64,000 nt of DNA from WJMT01 sp964599635 (GTDB lineage: Bacteria > Acidobacteriota > Aminicenantia > Aminicenantales > Aminicenantaceae): contig CAZRGM010000003.1 in NCBI GenBank assembly GCA_964599635.1, forward strand, positions 1-64,000, written 5' to 3'. This document shows positions 16,969 to 25,366 of this stretch, piece by piece; within the stretch, counting starts at the first letter, position 1; the number at the start of each line of letters is the position of its first letter. The notes beneath the pieces are model-generated. The model did not search any database. It had not been told where the DNA came from and saw nothing but the letters and a program-made list of their open reading frames with translations. Position numbers and translations under genes: made by a program.

Positions 16969-18741
16969 CTATTTTCTATCCCCTCCCAATCGAATCCCAT
17001 GTCCTATTTTATAAAGACCTGGGATGGATACCGGAAGCCTCCCCTTAAATCCAATCTCTCCAAACAGGGCTTTCACCGCCGCTCTTTGAGCGGAGGCAGC
17101 TTTTCTATAAGCACAGATATAAACATCCGCTTCCGGGAAATATCTCATAAAATAAGGACTTCCAAAAGAAATCACAAACAGGGGTCTGTCATCTTTCGCT
17201 AACTCATGGATAAGCTCAATATGTCTTTCATTAAGCCCCACACTCCCCTTCCCTGAATACAATCTTGAAAAAAGAGTGATCAGCCGGACATCTGCATCAT
17301 TGGATTCCTCGACAGCCTGCTTCATAAATTCATCTCCGGTAAAAGCATCTGCATAAAATTCCTGAACTTTCTCACATCTCTCTTTGACTTCTTCTGTAAA
17401 AACCTGGCCTGCAAAATAATCTCCTTGATCACTGCTTAAAGAAAAAACAGCCAATTTTTTATTCTCACAGGAAAGAGGAACTCTATCCTGGCTGTTCTTC
17501 ACTAAAGTCATCGAGGCTTCAAAAGTTTTTTCCGCCTGTCTAAGGTTTTCTTCTGAAGCCAGGATCCTGGTTAAAGCTTCTCCATCCACAAATTTCTGTT
17601 TGTGAAGTCCCAGTTCTGATTTAGCCTTTAAAATTCTTCTGACTGATGCATTGATCCTGGATTCACTGATTCTCCCTGAATTGACTGCCTGAATCAAGGC
17701 ATGGATCACTTTTTCTGTCTCCAGAGGAAGAAGAAGACAATCCACCCCAGCCTGGACCGCTTTGACAGCGGCCTCTTCGGGTGAGTACAAGGTTGTGACA
17801 CCCCCCATTTCCATGGCATCTGTAACGATCAGTCCATTAAATCCCCACTCCTGCCGCAGAAGCTCTGTGATGATGACTGGAGAAAGGGTGGCAGGGAGAT
17901 TAGGAGTGGGATCGAGTGCGGGGATATGAATATGAGCGGTCATCACGGCCTTTACTCCAGCTTCAACGGCCTTTTTAAAAGGAAATAATTCCACCTGGTC
18001 CAATCTGTCTCTATCCGCCTCTACCAGAGGAAGCTCTATATGAGAGTCCACTTCGGTATCTCCGTGTCCCGGGAAGTGTTTGGCTGTGGCTATAAGACCG
18101 TTTTCCTGGCAGCCTCTAATGAACGCAGCCCCCAGACGGCTGACCTGCTCCGGATCCTCTCCCAGAGAACGGGTGTTTATAATCGGATTCTGAGGATTAA
18201 TATTCACATCCACAACCGGCGCGTAAGTGATATGAATGCCCACAGCTCTGGCTTCTTCAGCCGTTATCTTTCCCATCCGATAGGCGAGCTCTTCAGATCC
18301 GGCTGCCCCTAAAGACATCAATGGGGGGAAAAGAGTGGCTCCTTCGATCTGATTCCCCAATCCCCTTTCCAAATCAGAGGCAATGAGAAGCGGGATCCGG
18401 GCTTTCTCCTGAAGCTTGTTGATCAGATAAGCTGATTCAAAGGCTTCTCCTCCGAAAATGATCAACCCTCCCACTTTATGCTCTTCCACTAGAGATTCCA
18501 GCCTACGAACAGCGGGACTTTCCTGGTTGTAGAAATGTCCTGAAAACCGGCAGCTTATCATCTGCCCGATTTTTTCCTCAAGGGTCATCTGATTCATTGT
18601 TTTACGGACCCAACGGAGCCCTGATCGAGTCACGGTAAGGCTGGGCTTTAAGGCTTCCTTGACGCAGCCTGTTAAAAATAATAAAGCCGGAATGAGAATG
18701 AATGAAAAGACTATCATTTTTTTTCTGCTTTTACTTTTCAT
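16969..18741 (-). CDS. GH3 beta-N-acetylhexosaminidase-like lipoprotein (NagZ-like)
   Basis: A 590-residue lipoprotein (Cys26 in FLTGCVKE). The GH3 catalytic barrel spans about 45-390. KHFPGHGDT near 220-228 is the His-Asp dyad loop that marks the NagZ type, and the nucleophile Asp lies in VTDAMEMGG near 302. A C-terminal GH3 domain (400-590) is present, whereas simple NagZ proteins stop near 350. The expected reaction is removal of terminal N-acetylglucosamine, perhaps from muropeptides, outside the cytoplasm. The start overlaps the end of the PfkB-kinase gene by 11 bases. Context with a sugar kinase, an epimerase and a peptidase supports a role in scavenging glycopeptide or cell-wall fragments. 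Confidence 0.85.
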   Translation of the reverse strand: MKSKSRKKMIVFSFILIPALLFLTGCVKEALKPSLTVTRSGLRWVRKTMNQMTLEEKIGQMISCRFSGHFYNQESPAVRRLESLVEEHKVGGLIIFGGEAFESAYLINKLQEKARIPLLIASDLERGLGNQIEGATLFPPLMSLGAAGSEELAYRMGKITAEEARAVGIHITYAPVVDVNINPQNPIINTRSLGEDPEQVSRLGAAFIRGCQENGLIATAKHFPGHGDTEVDSHIELPLVEADRDRLDQVELFPFKKAVEAGVKAVMTAHIHIPALDPTPNLPATLSPVIITELLRQEWGFNGLIVTDAMEMGGVTTLYSPEEAAVKAVQAGVDCLLLPLETEKVIHALIQAVNSGRISESRINASVRRILKAKSELGLHKQKFVDGEALTRILASEENLRQAEKTFEASMTLVKNSQDRVPLSCENKKLAVFSLSSDQGDYFAGQVFTEEVKERCEKVQEFYADAFTGDEFMKQAVEESNDADVRLITLFSRLYSGKGSVGLNERHIELIHELAKDDRPLFVISFGSPYFMRYFPEADVYICAYRKAASAQRAAVKALFGEIGFKGRLPVSIPGLYKIGHGIRLGGDRK

Positions 18742-19678
18742 GAAAACCTCTTTTCGAATTTAAAAAATTAAATTCCTGAACCATTTTAAAAGTTTCCTGG
18801 ACCCCTCTTGTTCGAACGGCTTTGGAAGCTAACTTCAGACCAAATTCAGCCGCACCTAAGACTTCTTCTCCCTCCATCATGCGGGAAACCGTGGCGCTGC
18901 AGAAAACATCTCCACATCCTGTCGTGTCCGCCACTTCATCAGAGTCTTTTGATGCCATCTTTGTAAATCCTTGAGGAGTCCCGACTAAAATTCCCTCTTC
19001 TCCAAGAGTAAAAAAAACGGCTTTGACTCCCTGATTTAAAATAGATTCCCCAAAGACATTGAGCTCTCTCTCATCTGGTTTTTTCTCCGGACATCCCATC
19101 ATGCAGGCGGCTTCCTGCCTGTTGGCCTGGACATAATCAATACCCCGGATCCACTCCGGCCATTCTGTCAAAGAAACATATTTCCTGAACCTCCCCAGTT
19201 CAGGTGAAAGCGCCAGAGAATGGACATCCATCCATATGGGGCATTCGGCTTTTTCTTTAATCTCATTCCAATCCCTCAGCTTAATATCGAGGCCGGAAAT
19301 CATCAATAAAACGAGAAAATCAACATCAGGGAGTCTGGATAGAATCCATCCCGGCTCTAAAGAAGGAACCACAGATTCCAGAACTTCCTTTCTCTCCCCT
19401 TCTCTGGGATAAAAAAGGCTAACCCGGTTTCCCGGTCCAGGAACTTTTTGGACTCCCTCAACATGAATCGAACGCCAATTTTCTAAAACACTGGAAACCA
19501 AAGAAGCCAATCCCTCTGCCAGATTAGCTATCAAAAAGACTTCTTTTTCAAGACCGCACAGCACAGCACTCGGATAAAGAACCCCTCCCAGACTCTCAAT
19601 TAGGCTCCCGGAAGGCAAAGTAATCACATCATAAGTGATGCTCCCTATTAATCCGATCTTTCTATCTGCCTCTTCCAT
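18731..19678 (-). CDS. PfkB-family carbohydrate kinase
   Basis: About 315 residues from the ATG at 19678 (MEEADRKIGLIGS); a TTG 15 bases upstream is an alternative start. The ribokinase fold begins GLIGSITYDVITL, and the catalytic/anion-hole motif is DTTGCGDVF near residue 248. This is usually DTxGAGD, so Cys replaces Ala. The N-terminal substrate lid is atypical, so the sugar or nucleoside substrate cannot be guessed. It is cytoplasmic. It overlaps both neighbours (CooC-like ATPase upstream, GH3 gene downstream), so it is expressed as part of the operon. Confidence 0.8.
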   Translation of the reverse strand: MEEADRKIGLIGSITYDVITLPSGSLIESLGGVLYPSAVLCGLEKEVFLIANLAEGLASLVSSVLENWRSIHVEGVQKVPGPGNRVSLFYPREGERKEVLESVVPSLEPGWILSRLPDVDFLVLLMISGLDIKLRDWNEIKEKAECPIWMDVHSLALSPELGRFRKYVSLTEWPEWIRGIDYVQANRQEAACMMGCPEKKPDERELNVFGESILNQGVKAVFFTLGEEGILVGTPQGFTKMASKDSDEVADTTGCGDVFCSATVSRMMEGEEVLGAAEFGLKLASKAVRTRGVQETFKMVQEFNFLNSKRGFHEK

Positions 19679-20570
19679 GCGGCTCTTTAACAACCTGTTC
19701 TAATTTCCGGACAGCATTCATTATGTCCCTGTTTGCATTTTCCCCTTCCAAGGGATCCCCTTTCAGCCAGGAGAGAGAAATAGAAGAGTCTTCATGGATG
19801 ATTCCAATGGAGTTTAATCCCTTTTCCTTTAATTTTTGGGATATATAATTTTCTATTTCGCTGTCCTTGATCTTATTTAACAGCACAAAGGATTTTTTAA
19901 TTCGGGCTTCACGATAGATTTTCCTTGCTCGTTCAATGAGTTTAGAATCTTTCAGATGCTGGGTCGCAGGCATTTTTCCTTCTCTTATTTGAGAGATAAG
20001 ATTCTGAATATCTTGGGCGATTTGGATGGAAGCTGTGGTGGGATCGACCACGGTGATGATCCAGTCCATGCTGGTAATCACTCCTCTGGCCGAATCTTCC
20101 AAACCGGCTTTGACATCAATCAAGGTGACCGGTTGATCTCCAATCCCCTGGACTCTTAAATCTCTGGTTATCTTGGAGATAGGGCCATCACATCCAGCTC
20201 CCGGCCCTTTATCTCCTATTTTCCCCAGCTGAAAAAGAAAAAGACCTTTCTGATCAAACAAATAGTATTTACGGGGAATCTTATCTAATGAAATCAATGC
20301 CTTAGGGAGAGCAGTCGGGTCATCGACAGGACAGGAGACTTTTCCCCCTGCGAATACGGCCCCTCCAAAATAATCCATGAGGGAAACAGGAGGTTCTTTA
20401 AATCCCAATGCCTGATGAACACCCGTATTGGTTGAATCAGCGTCCAACACACAAACTTGATATCCCTCATCCCTAAGGGCTCTGCCCAATAAAACTGTAA
20501 CAGTGCTTTTTCCGCTTCCCCCTTTACCCAAAATTCCTATTCTCTTATTGACAAATACTTTCTCTTCCAT
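19662..20570 (-). CDS. CooC/MinD-type P-loop ATPase
   Basis: A 302-residue SIMIBI-class ATPase. GKGGSGKST at residues 15-23 is the deviant Walker A motif with the signature lysine. LDADSTNTG near 42-50 is Walker A', and a Walker B-like LIDVKAGLED follows near 154. The overall design matches CooC, which inserts nickel into CO dehydrogenase, and related accessory ATPases. No CO dehydrogenase or nickel enzyme is in this window, and the gene instead leads an operon of carbohydrate genes. The start follows GAGAGGAGCAAG. Its client is unknown. Confidence 0.75.
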   Translation of the reverse strand: MEEKVFVNKRIGILGKGGSGKSTVTVLLGRALRDEGYQVCVLDADSTNTGVHQALGFKEPPVSLMDYFGGAVFAGGKVSCPVDDPTALPKALISLDKIPRKYYLFDQKGLFLFQLGKIGDKGPGAGCDGPISKITRDLRVQGIGDQPVTLIDVKAGLEDSARGVITSMDWIITVVDPTTASIQIAQDIQNLISQIREGKMPATQHLKDSKLIERARKIYREARIKKSFVLLNKIKDSEIENYISQKLKEKGLNSIGIIHEDSSISLSWLKGDPLEGENANRDIMNAVRKLEQVVKEPHGRGR

Positions 20571-20604
20571 CTTGCTCCTCTCTTAATTCTCTTGACCGTG
20601 AATA

Positions 20605-20625
20605 GACTCGTGAATCATTCAGGTT
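20605..20625 (+). repeat. Copy of dispersed TGAATA-type intergenic motif
   Basis: GACTCGTGAATCATTCAGGTT, here broken as GACTCGTGAATCATTC and AGGTT. It lies in the gap between the ATPase gene and the MBL gene and reaches the MBL stop codon. Near-identical words occur at 23307, 32034 and, in reverse, at 22274. Confidence 0.5.
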
Positions 20626-21436
20626 ACTTAATCTCAAGTATTTTTCCCACTCCATACTCTATGAAATCTTCCTTATATTCTCTTCTGAATGCTTCTCTAA
20701 CCGGATCCCCTGTACAGTGAGACGGGGCCGCTTTTTTAACGCTTAACTCTCTAAACCCTTTAACCACACTCATAGGAGGATGGTGGAATCCCCCCATAAC
20801 TAAATAGATTTCCCGCTGAGGAAACATTTCTTTAGCTTTTTTAACAATATTGATGATTCCAGGGTGGCTGCAGCCATTGACAACAATCAAACCTTTTTTG
20901 GTATTGATGATAAGGGACTGCTCTTTGGGAGGTCCATATAGTTCTCCCGTACTGAAAGCAAAATCAGAAATCTTCTGTGGACCTGAAACATTGACAAATT
21001 CTGCCCCCTTTTTGGTTATCATATTTCGAATGGAATCAGGGAAAGAAGCCGGGATGAATACCGTAACATCATGATTTTTCTCCAAAAATCCCTTTAATCC
21101 TCCCACATGATCTCCGTGGATGTGAGAAATGATGACTTTATCAATAGATTGGGGGTCGATATTCATTTTTTCCATATTAAAAAGCAAAATATCTGAACTT
21201 CCTCCCGTATCAAACAATAAAACTTCCTGTGGGGTTTTGATGACTGTGCCAAATCCCCAGGATGTCTTTAATTCTGGATTTATCCTGTAATTGTCAAAAA
21301 CCGAAATAAAAGTCACTTCCTGCACTTCTTCTATGTCTTGCTGAAAAGAACTTCCCGATTGAGACCCCATGGGGATATGTGCTAAAAAAATGCCCATCCC
21401 TAACAAAACTAAAACTAATATCTTTTTAAGTTTCAT
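20624..21436 (-). CDS. Secreted metallo-beta-lactamase-fold protein
   Basis: A 270-residue protein with a signal peptide (residues 1-25, KKILVLVLLGMGIFLAHIP). The metal motif HIHGDH is near residues 101-106, GCSHPGIINIVKKAK is near 188, and SHCTGD near 239 supplies further metal ligands. These are the same late motifs as in the cytoplasmic COG1237 protein at 10097, so the two are paralogues in different compartments. The substrate is unknown. It is encoded just upstream of the CooC-PfkB-GH3 operon on the same strand but separated from it by a repeat motif, so co-transcription is uncertain. Confidence 0.75.
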   Translation of the reverse strand: MKLKKILVLVLLGMGIFLAHIPMGSQSGSSFQQDIEEVQEVTFISVFDNYRINPELKTSWGFGTVIKTPQEVLLFDTGGSSDILLFNMEKMNIDPQSIDKVIISHIHGDHVGGLKGFLEKNHDVTVFIPASFPDSIRNMITKKGAEFVNVSGPQKISDFAFSTGELYGPPKEQSLIINTKKGLIVVNGCSHPGIINIVKKAKEMFPQREIYLVMGGFHHPPMSVVKGFRELSVKKAAPSHCTGDPVREAFRREYKEDFIEYGVGKILEIK

Positions 21437-21488
21437 GTCTTAACTCCCGTATCATAGTTTTGTTTGACGTTTTTATAAACGATTTATT

Positions 21489-21538
21489 GTTTTTATACAT
21501 TCTAACGAGTCTCTCTTTTAGAAGATTCGTATAAAAAC
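21489..21538. repeat. Inverted repeat upstream of MBL gene
   Basis: GTTTTTATAC at 21489-21498 is matched by GTATAAAAAC at 21529-21538, with 30 bases between. It lies about 50-100 bases upstream of the secreted MBL gene. It may be a regulator site; nothing else in this 219-base gap is recognisable. Confidence 0.3.
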
Positions 21539-21655
21539 AGTATTTTTATTTTATTATACATCTTAAATCATTTTTTGTTAAAAGATGGATCTTCAAAGTG
21601 AGGCTTCCTTTTAAAGATGTCTCATTTTTTAATAGTTCCCCTCTGAAATAAAAGC

Positions 21656-22213
21656 TTATTTCCTTATGGAGTACCGGCAGCCACAGTAATTTTGCCTGTA
21701 AAGTCCCAGCTGTCTGGATAACTCGACGCTTCTTTTAAATCCATCCTTTTTCTTAAAATTGATATCCAGAAACACGACTCCATATTCTTCAGCCAATCCT
21801 CTTCCTATTTTAAAAATAGTCTCAGATGACTTATGAGGAGAAATGGTCAAGGTGGTGGTGAAAAAAGGAATGCCCAATTTGAGGGCCTTTTTGGCGGTGG
21901 CTTCAAGATTATGGCGAAAACACACATCACAGCGTTTTCCTCCTTCAGGTTCTCTCTCCAGACCCTTGACCGCTTTTCCCCATTTCTCAGGCTCGTATTC
22001 AGGAAAAATGATTCGGAATCCAAGTCCACGGGCTGCTTTAAGGGCATTTTGAGCTCTTTTTTCATATTCTTCCGGAGGATAAATATTGGGATTATGATAA
22101 AATCCGATGACTTCAAATTCAGGATTCAACCTCTCATAGACAGCCGTGGAATCCGGCCCACAGCAGACATGGAGCAAAACTTTGGGTTTAGCGGTACTTT
22201 TGCTTTCACTCAT
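21656..22213 (-). CDS. queH: Epoxyqueuosine reductase QueH
   Basis: A 185-residue enzyme for the last step of queuosine tRNA modification, the reduction of epoxyqueuosine, analogous to but unrelated to QueG. All family signatures are visible: LLHVCCGP at 13-20, KRCDVCFRHNL near 91, NFKKKDGFKRS near 152, and YRQNYCGC at 172-179. The four or more cysteines bind an iron-sulphur cluster and an additional metal. The length is normal for the family. No other queuosine gene is in the window, and the ribosome binding site is weak. Confidence 0.92.
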   Translation of the reverse strand: MSESKSTAKPKVLLHVCCGPDSTAVYERLNPEFEVIGFYHNPNIYPPEEYEKRAQNALKAARGLGFRIIFPEYEPEKWGKAVKGLEREPEGGKRCDVCFRHNLEATAKKALKLGIPFFTTTLTISPHKSSETIFKIGRGLAEEYGVVFLDINFKKKDGFKRSVELSRQLGLYRQNYCGCRYSIRK

Positions 22214-22304
22214 TTTTCATCAAACATATGATTCTATAATATTCTCTCTCAATTATCCATAAATCAACTGAACCGAACTATTCACGAGTCGAGGTTAAAG
22301 TTTC

Positions 22305-22384
22305 TTTATGAATAGTTCAGGCTTATTGACATTTATAGATTCCATAATTATTATCAAACCTAATGAGCCTGAACTATTCATAAA
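22305..22384. repeat. 19-bp perfect inverted repeat enclosing a promoter
   Basis: TTTATGAATAGTTCAGGCT (22305-22323) and its exact reverse complement (22366-22384) flank a 42-base loop. A partial reverse copy of the same word is at 22274-22290. The arms belong to the dispersed TGAATAGTTCAGG motif family. The right arm forms the leader directly before the ATG of the homocysteine methyltransferase gene. Confidence 0.6.
22326..22354 (+). promoter_or_regulatory. Sigma-70 type promoter for the homocysteine methyltransferase gene
   Basis: TTGACA (22326-22331), a 17-base spacer and TATTAT (22349-22354). It lies wholly inside the loop of the 19-bp inverted repeat. Transcription would begin near 22361, about 27 bases before the ATG, and no Shine-Dalgarno sequence is present in the leader. 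Confidence 0.55.
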
Positions 22385-22387
22385 AAA

Positions 22388-23275
22388 ATGTCCCTTTCAA
22401 TCCTAGCTCTTATAGACAAAAGAACAGTGCTCCTTGATGGAGCTATGGGGACAGAACTGATCAAAAAAGGATTTGTCACGGGGGCTCCCGAGTCATGGAA
22501 TATTGAAAAGACAGAAACAGTTAAAAATATTCATAAAAGATATTTTGACGCAGGCGCTGATGCGGTCCTGACCAACAGTTTTGGGGGAAGCAAAATCAAA
22601 CTCGCGTCCTTCGGTTTGGAAAAACAGTGCTACGAGCTTAACAGACAGGCCGCCGAAATTGCGGTTGAAACAAGACCTGCGGGTAGATTTGTGGGAGGAA
22701 GCATGGGCCCCACAGGTAAATTTCTTAAGCCCTACGGAAATTTCACGGAAGATGAATTCACAGAAGCCTATTCTCTTCAGGCCAAAGCTCTTTCAGACGG
22801 AGGAGCGGATTTTATTCTTATAGAGACCCAATATGACTTAAAAGAGGCGATCTGTGCTTTTAATGGAGCCCGTCATGCCTGTCATCTCCCTATTTTTGTT
22901 ACCATGACGTTTAAAGTCACACCCAAGGGTTTTTATACAGAAATGGGGAATAGTGTCTCCCAGTGCGTTAAAGAGCTTGAAAAAAGGGAAATTTCAGCAC
23001 TCGGAGCCAACTGTACTCTTGACAGCAGAGGGATGGCCAAACTGACAAAAGAAATCAAAGAGAAAACCTCTCTCCCTGTCATTGCCCAAGCCAATGCGGG
23101 TCAGCCTCGGGTCACCCAAGATGGGAAAATAAAATATACCCAATCGGCTGAAAACTATGTTCAATACGTCAAAAAAATCCTTAAAAACGGGGCCCATATA
23201 ATCGGGGGATGCTGCGGGACAGATCCTTCTTATATTCGAAAAATGGCCAAATTAATTCACCTGAATTATTCATAA
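22388..23275 (+). CDS. Homocysteine S-methyltransferase domain protein
   Basis: A 295-residue single-domain enzyme of the homocysteine methyltransferase barrel type, equivalent to the first module of MetH or to BHMT-like proteins. LLDGAMGTELIKKG is at the N-terminus. The zinc-binding cysteines are in GANCT near residue 208 and GGCCGT near 274. Without the folate, cobalamin and activation modules it must take its methyl group from a separate donor such as S-methylmethionine, betaine or a methylated corrinoid protein. A corrinoid protein and an activation-domain protein are encoded 6 and 10 kb downstream on the same strand. Its last codons and stop lie in a copy of the dispersed repeat motif. 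Confidence 0.85.
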   Translation: MSLSILALIDKRTVLLDGAMGTELIKKGFVTGAPESWNIEKTETVKNIHKRYFDAGADAVLTNSFGGSKIKLASFGLEKQCYELNRQAAEIAVETRPAGRFVGGSMGPTGKFLKPYGNFTEDEFTEAYSLQAKALSDGGADFILIETQYDLKEAICAFNGARHACHLPIFVTMTFKVTPKGFYTEMGNSVSQCVKELEKREISALGANCTLDSRGMAKLTKEIKEKTSLPVIAQANAGQPRVTQDGKIKYTQSAENYVQYVKKILKNGAHIIGGCCGTDPSYIRKMAKLIHLNYS

Positions 23276-23327
23276 AAAAAATGGTTGAAGAGGGGAAGGC
23301 AAGCTTGACTCTTGAATAATCCAGGTT
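23260..23327. repeat. Inverted pair of dispersed motif at gene end
   Basis: CCTGAATTATTCATAA at 23260-23275 includes the stop codon of the homocysteine methyltransferase gene. GACTCTTGAATAATCC with AGGTT at 23307-23327 is its inverted partner. The pair can fold into a hairpin just after the gene and may end transcription. Confidence 0.5.
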
Positions 23328-23337
23328 CCTAAATAAA

Positions 23338-25323
23338 TTAATGGCTTTCCATGCTTATCCACACGGCCATCTCCCCTACTCCTCTGTGGGACCAGGCATA
23401 ATAAGGAATAGCTGTCAAAGGCTCCCCATTCCGGTCTTCACCTCTTAAAACAGGAACCCCTTGTAACAGTTCAGGTTTAAACTCAACATTAAAGGGAGCA
23501 TCTCTCTTCAAGACACGATCCAGCACATGACCGTCATTATCCACTCCTTCAAAACAAAACACCAACGGACCCCTCTGAAAGGATACCCTGCCTCTGTCAG
23601 CCTCCACTTCTGGGAGGGCCTTGATCTTTCTCACCGGCATAGGTAAATCGAGTTCGATCACATCCCCTTTTTCCCACTTCCTGAGTATCTTCATATAACC
23701 TTTATCCAAAACCCCTTCGATTTTTTCTTTATTCACTCGAAGAACAGGCTCTTCATCACAGGTCTCCACAAATGAATAAAGGCTGCTGGGGACGGCCTCA
23801 TTTCGGGCCCATCCAGGAATTCTTATAAAAAGCGTGAAGTCAATGGATTTCTCAGGTTCCAAAGTGATTTTTATAGTCCCTTCCCATGGATAATGTGTTT
23901 CCTGTATGATCTGAACTTGATTTTTCCCTAAATTTAAAACCCCCTTATTTCCAACAAAAAGATTCACATAAAGGGAATCCTCTGTGCTGGCGTACACATA
24001 ACCAGGAACAGAGGGGATAAATCGAGCGATATTCCCAGGACAGCAGGCACAGTCAAACCATTCTTTTCGAGTCGCCTCTCCTTGATTGAATTTGAACTTT
24101 CCGTCTGACTCAAGGGGATTGGGATAAAAGAATCTGTCTCCACTCAAAGAAACTCCGGAAAGCAACCCATTATACAGAGTGCGTTCCAGCACATCTATAT
24201 AGTTTGCATGCCCATGAAGCAGAAAAAGACGATAATTCCAGAATACATTGCCTACAGCGGCACAAGTCTCATTGTAAGCTGTTTTATTGGGAAGAACATA
24301 ATTTTCTCCGAATGCCTCTCCCTTTCGGCTGGCTCCAATGCCTCCGGTGATATAGATCTTTTTAGAAATCACATTCTCCCATATCCGGTCAATCGCATGG
24401 ATATAATCTTCATCTCCCGTCAGAGCAGCCACATCAGCCATCCCTGAATACATATAGGTGGCCCGGACAGCATGTCCAATGGCTTCCTCTTGTTCCACAA
24501 CAGGTTTATGAGCCTGAAGATACCAATCCTGATTGTATATAGAAAACGGAGAATCATCAGGAAATTTTTTAGGATGTTCGATCTTTCCTCTCTGATCTAA
24601 GAAAAATTTGGCTAACTTGAGGTACTTTTCCTCTCCAGTCACTCGATAAAGCTTAACCAGTCCTATCTCGATTTCCTGATGCCCTGGAAATCCCTGCTTC
24701 TTACCTGGACCGAATGTTTCAACGATTAAATCCGCATTTTTTACAGCGATATCCAAAAAACTTCGCTGGCCCGTGGCTTGATAATGGGCTGCCGCTGCTT
24801 CATACATATGACCGACATTGTAAAGCTCATGACTCGACCCCAAATTAGACCAACGTTCTTCTCCGGCTCCTGGGGCTGGTTTATCCGGATCTATGGTTCT
24901 GGTGGTGTAAAGATAGCCATCTTCTTCCTGAGCTGCGGCAATGATTTCTATGATTTCATCTATATATTTTCTCAGTTCAGGATCATCTCTCAAACTCAGT
25001 GAATAAGAAGCTCCCTCTATGATTTTATAGACGTCTGAATCATTGTACCGGATCCCTTCAAATTCCCCCGGAATAAGACCGGCTGCTTTCTTGAAATTAT
25101 CAATCCTTCCAGTCTCTTCACATTTATGGAAGGCATACGGAATGGTGACTTTTCGATTGGTCTCCATTCTGGGAAGCCAAAATGAATCTGTCATCTGCAC
25201 ATGGGTGAATGACAGAGGCTTTATCCTATAACCCTTTCTCAATTCTTTCCTGCAGTTTACTGAAAGCATCAACCCAAATGAACCCATCAAAACAAGAAAA
25301 AATAAAAAGGCTCTGTTTTTCAT
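23338..25323 (-). CDS. GH127-family beta-L-arabinofuranosidase-like glycosidase
   Basis: A 661-residue exported enzyme of the DUF1680/GH127 group, which cleaves terminal beta-L-arabinofuranose and some related pentoses or hexoses. An N-terminal signal ends near Cys24 (LMLSVNCRKE), possibly a lipobox. The (alpha/alpha)6 barrel begins with HVQMTDSFWLPRMETNR. The catalytic Glu lies in YNETCAAVGN near 349, and the nucleophilic zinc-bound Cys lies in CACCPGNIARF near 424. AAGAAGGAG is the ribosome binding site. It lies 43 bases downstream of the NYN-domain gene on the same strand. The exact substrate is unknown, as GH127 and relatives are diverse. Confidence 0.87.
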   Translation of the reverse strand: MKNRAFLFFLVLMGSFGLMLSVNCRKELRKGYRIKPLSFTHVQMTDSFWLPRMETNRKVTIPYAFHKCEETGRIDNFKKAAGLIPGEFEGIRYNDSDVYKIIEGASYSLSLRDDPELRKYIDEIIEIIAAAQEEDGYLYTTRTIDPDKPAPGAGEERWSNLGSSHELYNVGHMYEAAAAHYQATGQRSFLDIAVKNADLIVETFGPGKKQGFPGHQEIEIGLVKLYRVTGEEKYLKLAKFFLDQRGKIEHPKKFPDDSPFSIYNQDWYLQAHKPVVEQEEAIGHAVRATYMYSGMADVAALTGDEDYIHAIDRIWENVISKKIYITGGIGASRKGEAFGENYVLPNKTAYNETCAAVGNVFWNYRLFLLHGHANYIDVLERTLYNGLLSGVSLSGDRFFYPNPLESDGKFKFNQGEATRKEWFDCACCPGNIARFIPSVPGYVYASTEDSLYVNLFVGNKGVLNLGKNQVQIIQETHYPWEGTIKITLEPEKSIDFTLFIRIPGWARNEAVPSSLYSFVETCDEEPVLRVNKEKIEGVLDKGYMKILRKWEKGDVIELDLPMPVRKIKALPEVEADRGRVSFQRGPLVFCFEGVDNDGHVLDRVLKRDAPFNVEFKPELLQGVPVLRGEDRNGEPLTAIPYYAWSHRGVGEMAVWISMESH

Positions 25324-25366
25324 ACTCGGCTCCTTCTTTTTATGGTTTTATTCAGATTTTTATAGG

